A stretch of DNA of 64,000 bases from Planctomycetaceae bacterium (GCA_011525785.1 WYBT01000031.1:38326-102325), one strand, 5' to 3'. Counted from the first letter of the stretch, positions 26,520 to 34,970 are shown. The notes: generated from the sequence alone by a model not told the origin. Program-made: numbers and translations.

Positions 26520-26920
26520 ACACGACCGGAGTGCGGCTGGTGTTGCGAGTGGGCTGCGGGCTGCTCGCTGTTTCCCTGCCGATGGGGGTGGCGCTCGAGG
26601 CGCTCCACGGCTTCAAGCTGGCGCAGTGGCTCGACAGCCCGATGCGCCGCGAGCTGTGGCGCCTCGCGCACGCGCATGGCTCGATGCTCGGGATGCTGTG
26701 CCTGCTGTTCGTCGCGCTGGCGCCGCACCACGTCGCCGACGAGCGCGCCCGAGTGCGCGCCGGGCGAGAGCTCGCGCTGGGCTCGGTGCTCATGCCGCTG
26801 GGGTTCTTCGCGGGCGGCGTGCTCAATTTCGAAGGCGATCCTTCGCTCGGCATTGCGCTCGTGCCGATCGGCGCCGTGTTGATCGTGAGCGCGTTGGTGC
26901 GCGTGCTGCGCGCTGGATGA
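26516..26920 (+). CDS. Four-helix membrane protein coupled to the multihaem cytochrome
   Basis: A 134-residue protein with four predicted membrane helices (LVLRVGCGLLAVSLPMGVA, a segment around HGSMLGMLCLLFVALA, LALGSVLMPLGFFAGG and IALVPIGAVLIVSALV). Conserved-looking His residues in RLAHAHGSMLG and APHHVAD could be haem or metal ligands. The start codon overlaps the cytochrome stop by 4 bases. A role as membrane quinol or haem partner of the cytochrome is inference. Not assigned to a family. Confidence 0.7.
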   Translation: MNTTGVRLVLRVGCGLLAVSLPMGVALEALHGFKLAQWLDSPMRRELWRLAHAHGSMLGMLCLLFVALAPHHVADERARVRAGRELALGSVLMPLGFFAGGVLNFEGDPSLGIALVPIGAVLIVSALVRVLRAG

Positions 26921-26995
26921 CGGCGCTCGTGCACCGCGGCTGAGCGGCGCCGAGCGAGCGCGCCGGATACGACGGGGGGGGGCTGGGCACGAAGG

Positions 26996-27030
26996 GGGGC
27001 CGGACACCCGACGAATCGGATGCCGGCCCC
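26996..27030. other. GC-rich hairpin in the 26921-27215 gap
   Basis: An 8-bp perfect stem (ggggccgg 26996-27003 with 27023-27030) encloses a 4-bp stem (ccga/tcgg) capped by cgaa. A run of nine G (26974-26982) lies just before. There is no T tract on the plus strand, so it may be a weak or factor-dependent terminator for the cytochrome operon, or part of the leader of the next gene. Confidence 0.4.
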
Positions 27031-27073
27031 GAGGGAGAGAGTCACCGCCGTGCTTCCCAGGCGCAACGCCGCT

Positions 27074-27151
27074 CGCAAAAGCGTCACGCCAACGCGGCGG
27101 TAACAAGGGCAGTCTACCTGCTACCCCGCAAAAGGGCACGTGGCTTTTGCG
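27074..27151. promoter_or_regulatory. Three CGCAAAAG sites upstream of the AT-hook winged-helix gene
   Basis: CGCAAAAG occurs at 27074-27081 and 27127-27134 and as its inverse at 27144-27151. The last two form a palindrome CGCAAAAG-N9-CTTTTGCG. The two direct copies are 53 bases apart, five helical turns. They sit 65-142 bases before ATG 27216, where a transcription regulator, perhaps the gene's own product, could bind. Confidence 0.45.
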
Positions 27152-27215
27152 AACTCGTGGCCCGTGCGGCCGCTTGCCACTTGAAAGAGTTTCCCAGCGC
27201 TGGCCCAATAAGGGT

Positions 27216-27647
27216 ATGAAGAACTCCCCCCTGGATCGCGAACTGCGCTCCCGCATCGACACCTTCGTCAACGAGCTCACCAACCTGGTCAAGCTCTCGG
27301 CCCTCGAGGCGGTGCACGAAGCGCTCGGCTCGACTCTCAACGCTGGCGCCGCCGCCGCCGCGCCCGCTGCGGCTCCTGCTGCGGCACGCGCCGGCCGTCG
27401 CGGCCCCGGTCGCCCGTCCAAGGCGGCGAGCAGCAAGGGCGGCAAGCGCAGCCCTGAAGACGTGTTGAAGACTGCGGCGGTCGTGCTCTCGCACATCAAG
27501 GCCAATCCCGGTCAGCGCCTCGAGCAGATCGGCAAGGCCCTCAAGCTCCCGACCAAGGATTTGAAGCTGCCCATCCAAAAGCTGTTCGAGCAAAAGACGA
27601 TCAGCACCAAGGGTGAGAAGCGCGGCACCAAGTACTTCGCCCGCTGA
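27216..27647 (+). CDS. AT-hook-linked winged-helix DNA-binding protein (paralogue 1)
   Basis: A 143-residue protein from ATG 27216; the frame is open further upstream but that part lacks protein-like sequence. Residues 1-48 form a helix-rich N-terminus (RIDTFVNELTNLVKLSALEA). Residues about 49-80 are an Ala-rich linker ending in a basic AT-hook-like GRRGPGRPSK. Residues about 85-143 form a winged-helix-like domain: VLSHIKANPGQRLEQIGKAL, LKLPIQKLFEQKTI, wing KGEKRGTKYF. The last domain is clearly homologous to that of the 29045 gene. Possible roles are a nucleoid-associated protein or a regulator. CGCAAAAG palindromes lie upstream and a hairpin follows 10 bases after the stop. Confidence 0.75.
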   Translation: MKNSPLDRELRSRIDTFVNELTNLVKLSALEAVHEALGSTLNAGAAAAAPAAAPAAARAGRRGPGRPSKAASSKGGKRSPEDVLKTAAVVLSHIKANPGQRLEQIGKALKLPTKDLKLPIQKLFEQKTISTKGEKRGTKYFAR

Positions 27648-27657
27648 ACGGGCGCCG

Positions 27658-27683
27658 GAGCAGGCGCACTCGCGCGCCTGCTC
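27658..27683 (+). terminator. Terminator-like hairpin
   Basis: A perfect 10-bp stem (gagcaggcgc / gcgcctgctc) with a 6-base loop lies 10 bases after the stop of the 27216 gene. It lacks a T tract, so intrinsic termination may be partial. Confidence 0.5.
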
Positions 27684-27741
27684 GCTGCGATCGACCCCCG
27701 GAAGAGCGTTACCTCCACGAGCGGCGCGGCTTGACACTGTG

Positions 27742-28875
27742 ATGTCGGCGCGCCGCTCGCTTCGTTTCTGCTGGGTCGCCGCCGCGCTCGCACTCGGCGG
27801 CGCGCGGCTGTTGGCTCAGGCGCCGCTGGTCGACTTGCTTTCGAGTCCCTCTGCGCAGCTCGCGGCCCCCGCCGACGACTTCGTGGCCGAGCACGTGCGC
27901 GTCGAAGTCGCGCCGCTGCGCGAACGAGCGTTTGCGGGCGAGCCGCTCGAGATCGCCGTGCGCGTCTGGCTCGAGCGCGACTTCATCGAGCGCCACCTGC
28001 AGCAGCTCTCCGCGCGGCGTCTCGACCTTCCGGTGCAGGTGCTGTGTCCGTGGCTCGAGCGTGACCTGGCCTCGAGCAACGCTGATGGTGCGAGCGCCAG
28101 CGTTGCGCTCGGTGATCGCGCCGTTGCGGCGCTGCGCCTGCCCGAGCGCGAATTCGAGCAGCGCGTCTGGCGGGGCTTCGAGTTGCGCGCGCGGCGCCCG
28201 TCCGTCGCCGCGGGCGAACTGCAGCTGGAAGCGCCGCGCCTGCGCCTGGTGTACGCCACGCAGTTCCGCTCGACCCTGCTCGACGAGCGCGAGGCGACCG
28301 ACAGCCGTATCGCAGGGCTCAGCGGGCCGACCGTCGTACTTCGCGTCGAAGCGCTGCCGGAGTCGGGGCGCCCACTTGATTTCGGGGGTGCGATCGGACG
28401 CTTCGAAATGACGGCGCGCGTCGACCGCAGTGAGCTGAGCGTGGGCGACACTTTCCGTCTCGAGGTGCTGATCTCGGGCGATGGCAACCTGGGCGAGTTC
28501 GAGGCGCCGCGCCTGGCGCCCTCGAGTGACTATCGCGTCGTCGGGCAACTCGCGCGACGCGAGCGCGACACGCTGGTGGTCACTTACGACCTCAGCGCGC
28601 TCTCGCGGCGCTTGATCCAGACCCCGACGGTGACGTTGCCCTACTTCGACCCGTCCGAGTCCGGCGGTTATCGCAGCGTCAGCGCCCCGCCGGTTGCCCT
28701 GCGCGTGCTTCAGAACTCCGCACGCTCGGCGCCGGACGCCACGAACTCGCCTGCACTCGGCATGGCGGCGGCCCGCAGCATGTTCGTCCTCGTCGCTGTC
28801 CTGGTGGCCCTGATCGCAGGCGTGCCGGTCCTGCTTTGGCTGTGGCTGCGCCGGCGAAAGCGCCACGCCGAATGA
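27742..28875 (+). CDS. BatD-like membrane protein, short form
   Basis: A 377-residue protein: N-terminal signal ([19 protein letters not shown]), about 310 residues of extracytoplasmic beta-rich sequence and a C-terminal membrane helix ([21 protein letters not shown]) with a basic tail. The second half has the BatD look: [35 protein letters not shown] and [20 protein letters not shown], typical of this oxygen-tolerance family. It is shorter than most BatD proteins (500 or more residues) and has no BatA/BatB or MoxR neighbours here. ATG 27742 is preceded by an in-frame GTG. Function within a cell-envelope complex is inferred. Confidence 0.65.
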   Translation: MSARRSLRFCWVAAALALGGARLLAQAPLVDLLSSPSAQLAAPADDFVAEHVRVEVAPLRERAFAGEPLEIAVRVWLERDFIERHLQQLSARRLDLPVQVLCPWLERDLASSNADGASASVALGDRAVAALRLPEREFEQRVWRGFELRARRPSVAAGELQLEAPRLRLVYATQFRSTLLDEREATDSRIAGLSGPTVVLRVEALPESGRPLDFGGAIGRFEMTARVDRSELSVGDTFRLEVLISGDGNLGEFEAPRLAPSSDYRVVGQLARRERDTLVVTYDLSALSRRLIQTPTVTLPYFDPSESGGYRSVSAPPVALRVLQNSARSAPDATNSPALGMAAARSMFVLVAVLVALIAGVPVLLWLWLRRRKRHAE

Positions 28876-28928
28876 GCAGCCGAGCGTCATCAGCCGATTC
28901 GCGCCATGTGATGTTTTCGTGTTGGCGA

Positions 28929-28956
28929 TTGCGCTCCGCCGCGAGCTGACTATTCT
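28929..28956 (+). promoter_or_regulatory. Candidate sigma-70-type promoter of the 29045 gene
   Basis: TTGCGC (28929-28934), a 16-base spacer and TATTCT (28951-28956) lie about 90 bases before ATG 29045. The same TATTCTCTT string lies upstream of the 11447 gene (11404 onward). Confidence 0.45.
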
Positions 28957-29044
28957 CTTCCGCTCGCTCGCGGCCCAGCCCAGTCCAAGCGAACAAGGAT
29001 TCGGGCGCATCAACAGCCAACGACTGTCCTCTCTGGTTCATCGA

Positions 29045-29536
29045 ATGAAGAACGCTGCGTCCACACGCACCCGCCGTAGCCCTGAGCAACTGATCGCCGA
29101 CCTGCAAAAGAAGATCGAGTCGATCAAGGCCCGCGCGGAGCAAAAGAAAGTCCGTCAGAACCCCGTGCTCAAGCACGTGCGCGCCGCCCTGAAGGGCATC
29201 GACAAGGCCTTGAGCGTGGCCGAAGACCGCGCCAGCCGCGACACGCTGAGCGAAGCGCGCTCGGCTCTCAGCGCGATCCTCTCGCTCAACGGCGTGGTCG
29301 CGCCGGCGGGCGCTCCGGTCAGCGCCGGCGGACGGCGCTCTCAGCGTGAAGTCGAGAACTTCTCCGAGCGTCTGTTCGAGTACGTACTCCAGCACCCTGG
29401 CAATCGCGGCGAGCAGATCGCGGCGGCGCTGGGCACGGACACCAAGACCATGCGTCTGCCGATGAAGAAGCTCATCGACGACGGCAAGGTCAAGACGACC
29501 GGACACAAGCGCGCGACGGCGTACTATCCCGTTTGA
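29045..29536 (+). CDS. Winged-helix DNA-binding protein with helical N-terminus (paralogue 2)
   Basis: A 163-residue basic protein. Residues about 10-85 form long amphipathic helices ([20 protein letters not shown]), probably a dimerising coiled coil. A Gly/Ala linker with GGRRSQRE follows. Residues about 105-163 form the same winged-helix domain as in the 27216 gene: [45 protein letters not shown]. The two differ in their N-terminal halves, suggesting domain swapping after duplication. Its stop codon lies inside the first of five 22-bp tandem repeats that lead into a strong terminator. Possible chromatin or regulatory protein; specific function unknown. Confidence 0.75.
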   Translation: MKNAASTRTRRSPEQLIADLQKKIESIKARAEQKKVRQNPVLKHVRAALKGIDKALSVAEDRASRDTLSEARSALSAILSLNGVVAPAGAPVSAGGRRSQREVENFSERLFEYVLQHPGNRGEQIAAALGTDTKTMRLPMKKLIDDGKVKTTGHKRATAYYPV

Positions 29537-29640
29537 TTCGCTTCGCTGGCCGGTTTGACTCTCTCCGCAGGCCGGTTTGATTCGCTTCGCTGGCTGGTCT
29601 GATTCTTTTCGCTGGCCGGTCCGATTCGCTCTGCGGGCCG
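29531..29640 (+). repeat. Five 22-bp tandem repeats spanning a stop codon
   Basis: Units start at 29531, 29553, 29575, 29597 and 29619. Each begins GT(T/C)(T/C)GA and ends with a GGC(C/T)G pentamer, with TTCGCT in the middle of most. Similarity is about 70-90% between units with no indels. The TGA of the 29045 gene is part of unit 1, and unit 5 runs into the left arm of the terminator stem. There are no unique spacers, so this is not a CRISPR array. Confidence 0.9.
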
Positions 29641-29670
29641 CTCGTCACAAGTTGACGGGCGGCCCGTTTT
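29634..29670 (+). terminator. Rho-independent terminator of the 29045 gene
   Basis: A 14-bp stem (29634-29647 with 29653-29666; one G-T pair), loop caagt, followed by TTTT (29667-29670). It is directly downstream of the tandem repeats. Confidence 0.88.
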
Positions 29671-29819
29671 CGTATCTCGACACGCCCGCGACCTCGCGCC
29701 GGGTTCGGCCGCGCGCTACCAATGCACTTCGACGCCGCGCTCGCGGGTCGGCTCCGAACTCGCTCGATCCCTCTGCGCACCGCATCTGACGCGCCCTACC
29801 CCAATCCAGACTTCACGCC

Positions 29820-30914
29820 ATGCCCGCCACGACCACTGACGCAACTCTCGGCCCCGTTCGCAACCTCGTTTTCGAAGGCGGAGGCGTGTGGGGCATCGCC
29901 TACGAAGGCGCTCTGCTCGAACTCGAGGAGCGCGGCCTGCTGGCCGGCGTGCAGCGCGTCGGCGGGGCCTCGGCCGGCGCCATCACGGCCGCGCTGCTCG
30001 CGGTCGGCTACACGCCCACCGAACTCGGCGTGGTGTTGCGCGAGACCAATTTCGCAGAGTTCCAGGACGACGACTTCGGTTTCGGACGCGACACGGCGCG
30101 GCTGCTCGGCGAGTACGGCTGGTACAAGGGCGATCGCTTCCGCGACTGGATCAAGAAGTACATCGCGGCCAAGATCGCGGCCCTGTCCAAGCAGCACGGG
30201 GTCAAGTCGCCCGGCGCGAGCCCGAGCTTCAAGGAACTCCACGCCTGGCAGGCGGCGCTGGCGGACAAGGGCGTGAAGCTCCCGCGGCCGTTCCTGATCG
30301 GCTCCAACCTCTCGCAGCAGCGCCGCGAGGTCTACAGCGTGTTCGAATCGCCCGACCTCAAGCTCCACGACGCGGTGCGGCGCTCGATGAGCATTCCGCT
30401 GTTCTTCGCCTGCGCGCGCGGCGCCTCGAAGGATGTGATCGTCGACGGCGGGCTGACCTGGAACTACCCGGTCAACCTGTTCGACCACGTCGATTACCTG
30501 AACGACCCGCGCAATGGGGTGCGCGTGAACTACAACCCCGACGATCGCTTCCGCTTCAACGCCGAAACGCTGGGCTTCCGCGTCGACACCACCAAGGAGC
30601 TCGAGTTCAACCTCAAGGACTGGGCCAACGAGCCGCTCAAGATCGACAACATCGTGCGCTACGGTTGGGCGCTGGTCGCGTTCATGCGCGCGATCGCCAA
30701 CAAGGTGCACCTGCACAAGAACGACTGGGCGCGCACGGTCTTCATCGACGTCGGCGAGAAGATCGGCTTCACCGACTTCAAGCTGAAGCCCGAGCAGCAG
30801 CGCTTCCTGTCGGACTGCGGCCGTGCGGGCGTGCGCAAGTACTTGGAGTGGCGCGAGTCGCCCGCCGGTCGCAAGGAGATTGCCTCCGTGCTCGGCTCGA
30901 TCCGCGAGAGCTGA
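29820..30914 (+). CDS. Patatin-like phospholipase
   Basis: A 364-residue cytoplasmic serine hydrolase. The oxyanion loop is FEGGGVWGIAYEGAL, the nucleophile is Ser51 in GASAG (G-x-S-x-G), and the catalytic Asp209 lies in VIVDGGLTWNYP (D-G-G). The Ser-Asp dyad is therefore complete. It has no signal peptide or membrane segment. The C-terminal 130 residues are less conserved and may bind membrane. Patatins release fatty acids from phospholipids (family knowledge). It is monocistronic: the terminator at 29634 precedes it and the ABC permease gene is convergent, 15 bases away. Confidence 0.88.
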   Translation: MPATTTDATLGPVRNLVFEGGGVWGIAYEGALLELEERGLLAGVQRVGGASAGAITAALLAVGYTPTELGVVLRETNFAEFQDDDFGFGRDTARLLGEYGWYKGDRFRDWIKKYIAAKIAALSKQHGVKSPGASPSFKELHAWQAALADKGVKLPRPFLIGSNLSQQRREVYSVFESPDLKLHDAVRRSMSIPLFFACARGASKDVIVDGGLTWNYPVNLFDHVDYLNDPRNGVRVNYNPDDRFRFNAETLGFRVDTTKELEFNLKDWANEPLKIDNIVRYGWALVAFMRAIANKVHLHKNDWARTVFIDVGEKIGFTDFKLKPEQQRFLSDCGRAGVRKYLEWRESPAGRKEIASVLGSIRES

Positions 30915-30929
30915 ACGCTGCGCCGCGAG

Positions 30930-33449
30930 TCAGCCGCGCAGGCTCTCGATCGGACGACTTGCCAGCGCGCGCAGGTTGGCGGCGAGACCGCACAGCGCGC
31001 TGGCGAGCGCCGTGGCCAGCGTAGCCGCCGGCAGCGCGGCCCAAGGAAGCTCGGCGCCGAGCTCGACCACGCGCTCGAGGAACACCCAGGCGAGCGCGAA
31101 CGCCGCTGTGGCGCCGATCGCGCCCGCCACCAGGCCCACGAGCGCGAACTCGATGCCGAACAGCGTCACGACCCCGGCGCGCGTGAGCCCGAGCGTCTTG
31201 AGCAACGCGACTTCGCGGCCGCGGTGCACAGCCGAGGAACTCGCGACGCCAGCCAGGATCACCAGGCCCGTGAGGATCGTGAACAGCCCGAGCACGCGCA
31301 CCGCCGCGGCGAGCTTGGACAGCACGGCCAGCACCTTTTCGAGGATCGCGCGCACTCCGATGGGCGTGACGTTGGGCGCGCTGCTCGCGAGTTCGCGCTG
31401 GAGTGAGGCCTCTTGCGCGGGTTCGAGCCGCACCGCCGCGAGCACGCTGTGCGGAGCGTGGTCGAGCGAGCCGGGCTCGGCCATCAGGAAGAAGTTGATG
31501 CCGAACGACTCCCACTCCACGGTGCGCAGGCTGGTGACGGCGAACTCGATCTCCACGCCTTGCACGTCGAACGCCAGCCGGTCGCCGAGGCCGACGCCCA
31601 GGTCCTCGGCGAAGTCCTTCTCGACACTCAGCTCCAGGCGCTGCGGGTCGCTCCACAACTCGCCGGCCACGACGCGATTGTCGGCGGGCAAGGTGCTCGC
31701 CCAGGTGATGCGTTGCTCGCGCATCAGCACCCACTGCTCGCGGCCCTTGGCCTCCGCGCGTCCGGGCGCGATGTCGCGCACCGACACGCCGTTGATCGAC
31801 GCTAGCCGCGCGGTGAGCACGGGCACGTCCGAGTAGTTGACGGCGCCCTGGCGCGTCGCGAGTTCGCGCACGGACTCGCGCTGGTCGGGCTGCACGTCGA
31901 GCAGGAACACGCTCGGTGCATCCGTCGGCAGCGCGTTGCGCAGGCGCTCGGAGAGCCGGCTCTCGACCAGCGCCATCAAAGTGATGACGAGCACGCCGAA
32001 GCCCAGTGCGACGGTCGCGCCGACCACGCCGATGCCCGGGCGCGCGAGGGCTGCTACGCCGTTGCGCAGGTACGGATTCAAGCGCTCGCGCGGAACGTGC
32101 GCGGCGAGACGGGTGAGGGCGCGCGCTCCGAGCGCGAGCGCGCCTGCAAGGACGGCCAGCGCCGCGGTGAAGCCGGCGGCGACGGTGAGCTCGCGACTCT
32201 GGGTCCACGCCGCTGCGAACAGGCCCAGCGCGACGAGCGCAGCGGCGCCCCAAGCCACCGCGCGCGGTGCGGGCAGAGGCTCGATGTCGGTGCGCAGCAC
32301 GCGCGCTGGCGACACGCGCCACACGGCGGTGAGTGGAGGCGTGCTGAAGACCAGCGCGATTCCAACTCCCAGGCCCAGTCCGCGCAGCAGCGCCAGCGGC
32401 GACCAGCTCAATTCGAAACCGCTCGGCAGCAGGTCAGCGGCGATGCGCGCGACCAGGTGCGGCGCGAAGGAGCCTGCTAGCGCGCCGAGCGAGCTGCCCA
32501 CGAGCGCGAGCAACGCCACGTGCGTCAGGTACATCGCCAGCACTTCGCGCGGCCGCGCGCCGAGCACGCGCAACACTGCGACCGCCTGAGTGCGGGATGC
32601 GACCCAGGCGCGCACGATCTGCGCCACGCCGACGCCGCCCAACACGAGCGAGAGCAGCGCGACCAGGCCCAGGTAGCTCTCGACTTGCCGCAGCGAACGG
32701 CGCACGGTCGGCTGCGCTTCGCGGTGGCTCTCGATGCGCAGGTAGGCCGCATCTTCGATTCCCTCGTTCACCTCGCGCTTGAGCTGCGCGATGCGCCGTT
32801 CGTCGGGCGAACTGGGCAGGCGGTACAGCTCGCGGTAGCGCATGCGGCTGCCGAACTGCTCGAGCCCGCTGCGCGCGAGCCCTTCGAGCGTCACGAACAC
32901 GCGCGGGCCGAGCGTGAAGCCGATGTCGAGGCGGCCGGGCTCGTCGCGCACCAGCGCCGCGATGCGATAGGGCTTGCCGCCGATCGACAGTTCGTCGCCC
33001 ACGCGCGCGCCCAGCTCGTTCGCGAGTTCCGGCGCCACCGCGCACGACTGCTCGTCGAGCACCTCGCCCAAGCGGCCATCGGGCTCGAGCACGATGCGCC
33101 CGTAGAACGGGAAGTTCGCGCTCACCGCCTTGAGCTCGGCCAGTTTCGAGCGCTGGCCGAAGGCCACTAGCGTGGGGGTCTCGCGCGCCTGCGCTCGCTC
33201 GCGCTGGGCGTCGAAGGCCAGGAACTCGTCGACCTTCGCGTCGATCGGCCGCCGCGCCTGGATCGACACGTCGGCGCCGAGCAACTCGCGCGACTGCGCC
33301 ACCAGCGCCTGTTCGATCGCGTCGACGAGCCCCGAGACGCCGGTGATGGCCGCTACGCCGAGCGCGAGGCAGGCGATGAAGAACAAGAGGCGCGGGCCCG
33401 AGCCGCGCGACTCGCGCCAGGCGCCGCGCAGCACGTCGAGCGCCTTCAC
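30930..33449 (-). CDS. FtsX-type ABC transporter permease (YbbP-like)
   Basis: An 839-residue membrane protein starting at GTG 33449, which overlaps the ATPase stop by 4 bases (GTGA). An N-terminal membrane helix (LLFFIACLALGVAAITG) is followed by a large periplasmic MacB-like domain (about 45-270). Then come FtsX helices, more helices, a second periplasmic domain (about 520-680) and a final FtsX unit (about 690-839). This double arrangement matches YbbP-like permeases of about 800 residues. With the 33446 ATPase it would form a mechanotransmission or lipid/lipoprotein-handling exporter. It is divergent from a TesA-like esterase, as ybbAP is in Escherichia coli. Confidence 0.88.
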   Translation of the reverse strand: MKALDVLRGAWRESRGSGPRLLFFIACLALGVAAITGVSGLVDAIEQALVAQSRELLGADVSIQARRPIDAKVDEFLAFDAQRERAQARETPTLVAFGQRSKLAELKAVSANFPFYGRIVLEPDGRLGEVLDEQSCAVAPELANELGARVGDELSIGGKPYRIAALVRDEPGRLDIGFTLGPRVFVTLEGLARSGLEQFGSRMRYRELYRLPSSPDERRIAQLKREVNEGIEDAAYLRIESHREAQPTVRRSLRQVESYLGLVALLSLVLGGVGVAQIVRAWVASRTQAVAVLRVLGARPREVLAMYLTHVALLALVGSSLGALAGSFAPHLVARIAADLLPSGFELSWSPLALLRGLGLGVGIALVFSTPPLTAVWRVSPARVLRTDIEPLPAPRAVAWGAAALVALGLFAAAWTQSRELTVAAGFTAALAVLAGALALGARALTRLAAHVPRERLNPYLRNGVAALARPGIGVVGATVALGFGVLVITLMALVESRLSERLRNALPTDAPSVFLLDVQPDQRESVRELATRQGAVNYSDVPVLTARLASINGVSVRDIAPGRAEAKGREQWVLMREQRITWASTLPADNRVVAGELWSDPQRLELSVEKDFAEDLGVGLGDRLAFDVQGVEIEFAVTSLRTVEWESFGINFFLMAEPGSLDHAPHSVLAAVRLEPAQEASLQRELASSAPNVTPIGVRAILEKVLAVLSKLAAAVRVLGLFTILTGLVILAGVASSSAVHRGREVALLKTLGLTRAGVVTLFGIEFALVGLVAGAIGATAAFALAWVFLERVVELGAELPWAALPAATLATALASALCGLAANLRALASRPIESLRG

Positions 33450-34141
33450 ACGCTCACGCCTTCTTCGATGCGCTCCACGCGGCCGGCGCGCAGGTGGATG
33501 CGGCGCTGCGCGTGGCGCGCGATGCTCGGATCGTGCGTCACCAGCACCAAAGTGGTCTGCTCGCGCTGGTGCAGTTCGCTGAGCAGCTCGAGGATCCGCG
33601 CGCCCGTCGCGGCGTCGAGGTTGCCCGTCGGTTCGTCGGCGAACAGCACGCTGGGCCGCGGTCCGAAGGCGCGCGCCAAGGCGACGCGCTGCTGCTCGCC
33701 GCCCGAGAGCTGCGACGGGTAGTGGTGCGTGCGCGCGCCCAGGCCGACCTGTTCGAGCAGTTCTCTCGCGCGCGCCGGCGCAGCGCGCACGCCCGCGAGT
33801 TCGAGCGGCAGCAGCACGTTTTCGAGGGCGGTCAAGTTGCCCAGCAGTTGGAACGACTGGAACACGAACCCGACCTTCGCGCGGCGCAGCAAACTGAGCT
33901 GATCCTCGCTCTTGTCGTCGATGCGTTCGCCGTCGAGCAGGATCTCGCCCGAAGTCGGCCGATCGAGCCCGGCCAGCAGGCCCAGCAGCGTCGACTTGCC
34001 GCTGCCCGAGGGGCCCAGGATGGCGCAGAACTCGCCCGCGGAAATCGAGAGGTCGACGTGATCGAGGACGGTGAGCGCCTGGCCGCCCGACGGCAGCGTG
34101 CGGGTCAGAGCGATGCACTCCAGGCGCGGAACGGCGGTCAT
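33446..34141 (-). CDS. ABC transporter ATPase (YbbA/LolD-like)
   Basis: A 231-residue ATPase from ATG 34141. Walker A is GPSGSGKST, the Q loop is FVFQSFQLL, the signature is LSGGEQQRVALARA, Walker B is VLFADEPTGNLD and the H loop is LVTHD. All are canonical for the MacB/LolD/YbbA group that pairs with FtsX permeases. It overlaps the permease start by 4 bases. The divergent lipoprotein esterase gene starts 88 bases upstream, so the intervening sequence should hold both promoters. Confidence 0.93.
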   Translation of the reverse strand: MTAVPRLECIALTRTLPSGGQALTVLDHVDLSISAGEFCAILGPSGSGKSTLLGLLAGLDRPTSGEILLDGERIDDKSEDQLSLLRRAKVGFVFQSFQLLGNLTALENVLLPLELAGVRAAPARARELLEQVGLGARTHHYPSQLSGGEQQRVALARAFGPRPSVLFADEPTGNLDAATGARILELLSELHQREQTTLVLVTHDPSIARHAQRRIHLRAGRVERIEEGVSV

Positions 34142-34216
34142 GGGCGAGAGGTGTAAGCCATGCGGGCGCGCGATGCACGCGCGGCGCGAGGATCGAAGGC
34201 CGGCGCTCGGGCTTGG

Positions 34217-34222
34217 TATCGT
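34217..34222 (+). promoter_or_regulatory. Candidate -10 element of the TesA-like gene (leaderless)
   Basis: TATCGT at 34217-34222 is followed by 7 bases and then ATG 34230, so the predicted start of transcription is one base before the start codon. Confidence 0.4.
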
Positions 34223-34229
34223 CGTGTCG

Positions 34230-34970
34230 ATGATCCTGGGAACTCGTGCGTCGCGGCTCGCCGCGGCTTTCGCGTGCTGTGCGGCGCTGAGCGCGCTCGC
34301 GGCGTGCTCGGACGAGCCGGCGCCGTCGCGGGCGCTGCCGGGCGAGGGCGCCTCGGCCGTCGCCGAACGATCGGCCGCTGCGCGTCGCACTGCGCTGACG
34401 ATTCCCGCCGGCTCGCCCAAGGTGCTGGTTCTCGGCGACAGCATCGCCGCGGGGCTGCACCTCACGCCCGATGACGCGTTTCCCGCAGCGGCCCAGCGCC
34501 AGCTCTTCGAGCAGGGGTTGCCCTTCGAACTCGTCAACGCGGGAGTGAGCGGCGACACCAGCGCGGGCGGTCTGCGGCGCCTCGACTGGGTGCTGCAGAG
34601 CGCGCCCGATGTGCTGGTGGTCGAGCTGGGCGCGAACGACGGATTGCGCGCAGGGCCGCTGGCGGAGCTCGAGTCGAACTTGCGCGCGATCGTGCGCGGC
34701 GCGAAAGCGCGCGGCGTTCAGGTCGTGCTCCTGGGCATGAACATCACGCCCAATCTCGGCGTCGAGTACGCGCGCGATTTCGAACAGCTCTACGAGCGCG
34801 TCGCACGCGAGGAGGGCGCGACGTTCGTGCCGCGCTTCCTCGAGGGCGTCGGCGGCGATCCGCGCCTGAACCTCGAGGACGGCATCCACCCGACCGCCCA
34901 GGGGCACGAGCGACTGGGTCAGAACCTCGCGCCGCACCTGGCGCGCGTGCTCGAAGCACTCACGCAGTGA
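34230..34970 (+). CDS. TesA-like SGNH esterase/lysophospholipase, lipoprotein form
   Basis: A 246-residue protein. ATG 34230 gives a signal peptide ending in lipobox ALAAC followed by SDE, so it is predicted lipid-anchored rather than soluble as in E. coli TesA. The SGNH blocks are complete: VLVLGDSIAAG (nucleophile Ser), VNAGVSGDTSAGG (Gly), ELGANDGLR (Asn) and EDGIHPTAQGH (Asp, His). It hydrolyses acyl esters or thioesters in the periplasm (family knowledge). The divergent ybbA/ybbP-like genes reproduce a widely conserved gene pair, implying a joint role in lipid or exported-product handling. Confidence 0.88.
   Translation: MILGTRASRLAAAFACCAALSALAACSDEPAPSRALPGEGASAVAERSAAARRTALTIPAGSPKVLVLGDSIAAGLHLTPDDAFPAAAQRQLFEQGLPFELVNAGVSGDTSAGGLRRLDWVLQSAPDVLVVELGANDGLRAGPLAELESNLRAIVRGAKARGVQVVLLGMNITPNLGVEYARDFEQLYERVAREEGATFVPRFLEGVGGDPRLNLEDGIHPTAQGHERLGQNLAPHLARVLEALTQ

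Noticed and set aside
27074..27151. Rho-independent terminator formed by CGCAAAAG and CTTTTGCG
   Set aside because: The stem is AT-rich with a 9-base loop and no T tract after it; an operator fits better.
29531..29640. CRISPR array
   Set aside because: The 22-bp units are contiguous with no unique spacers, and no cas gene is nearby.
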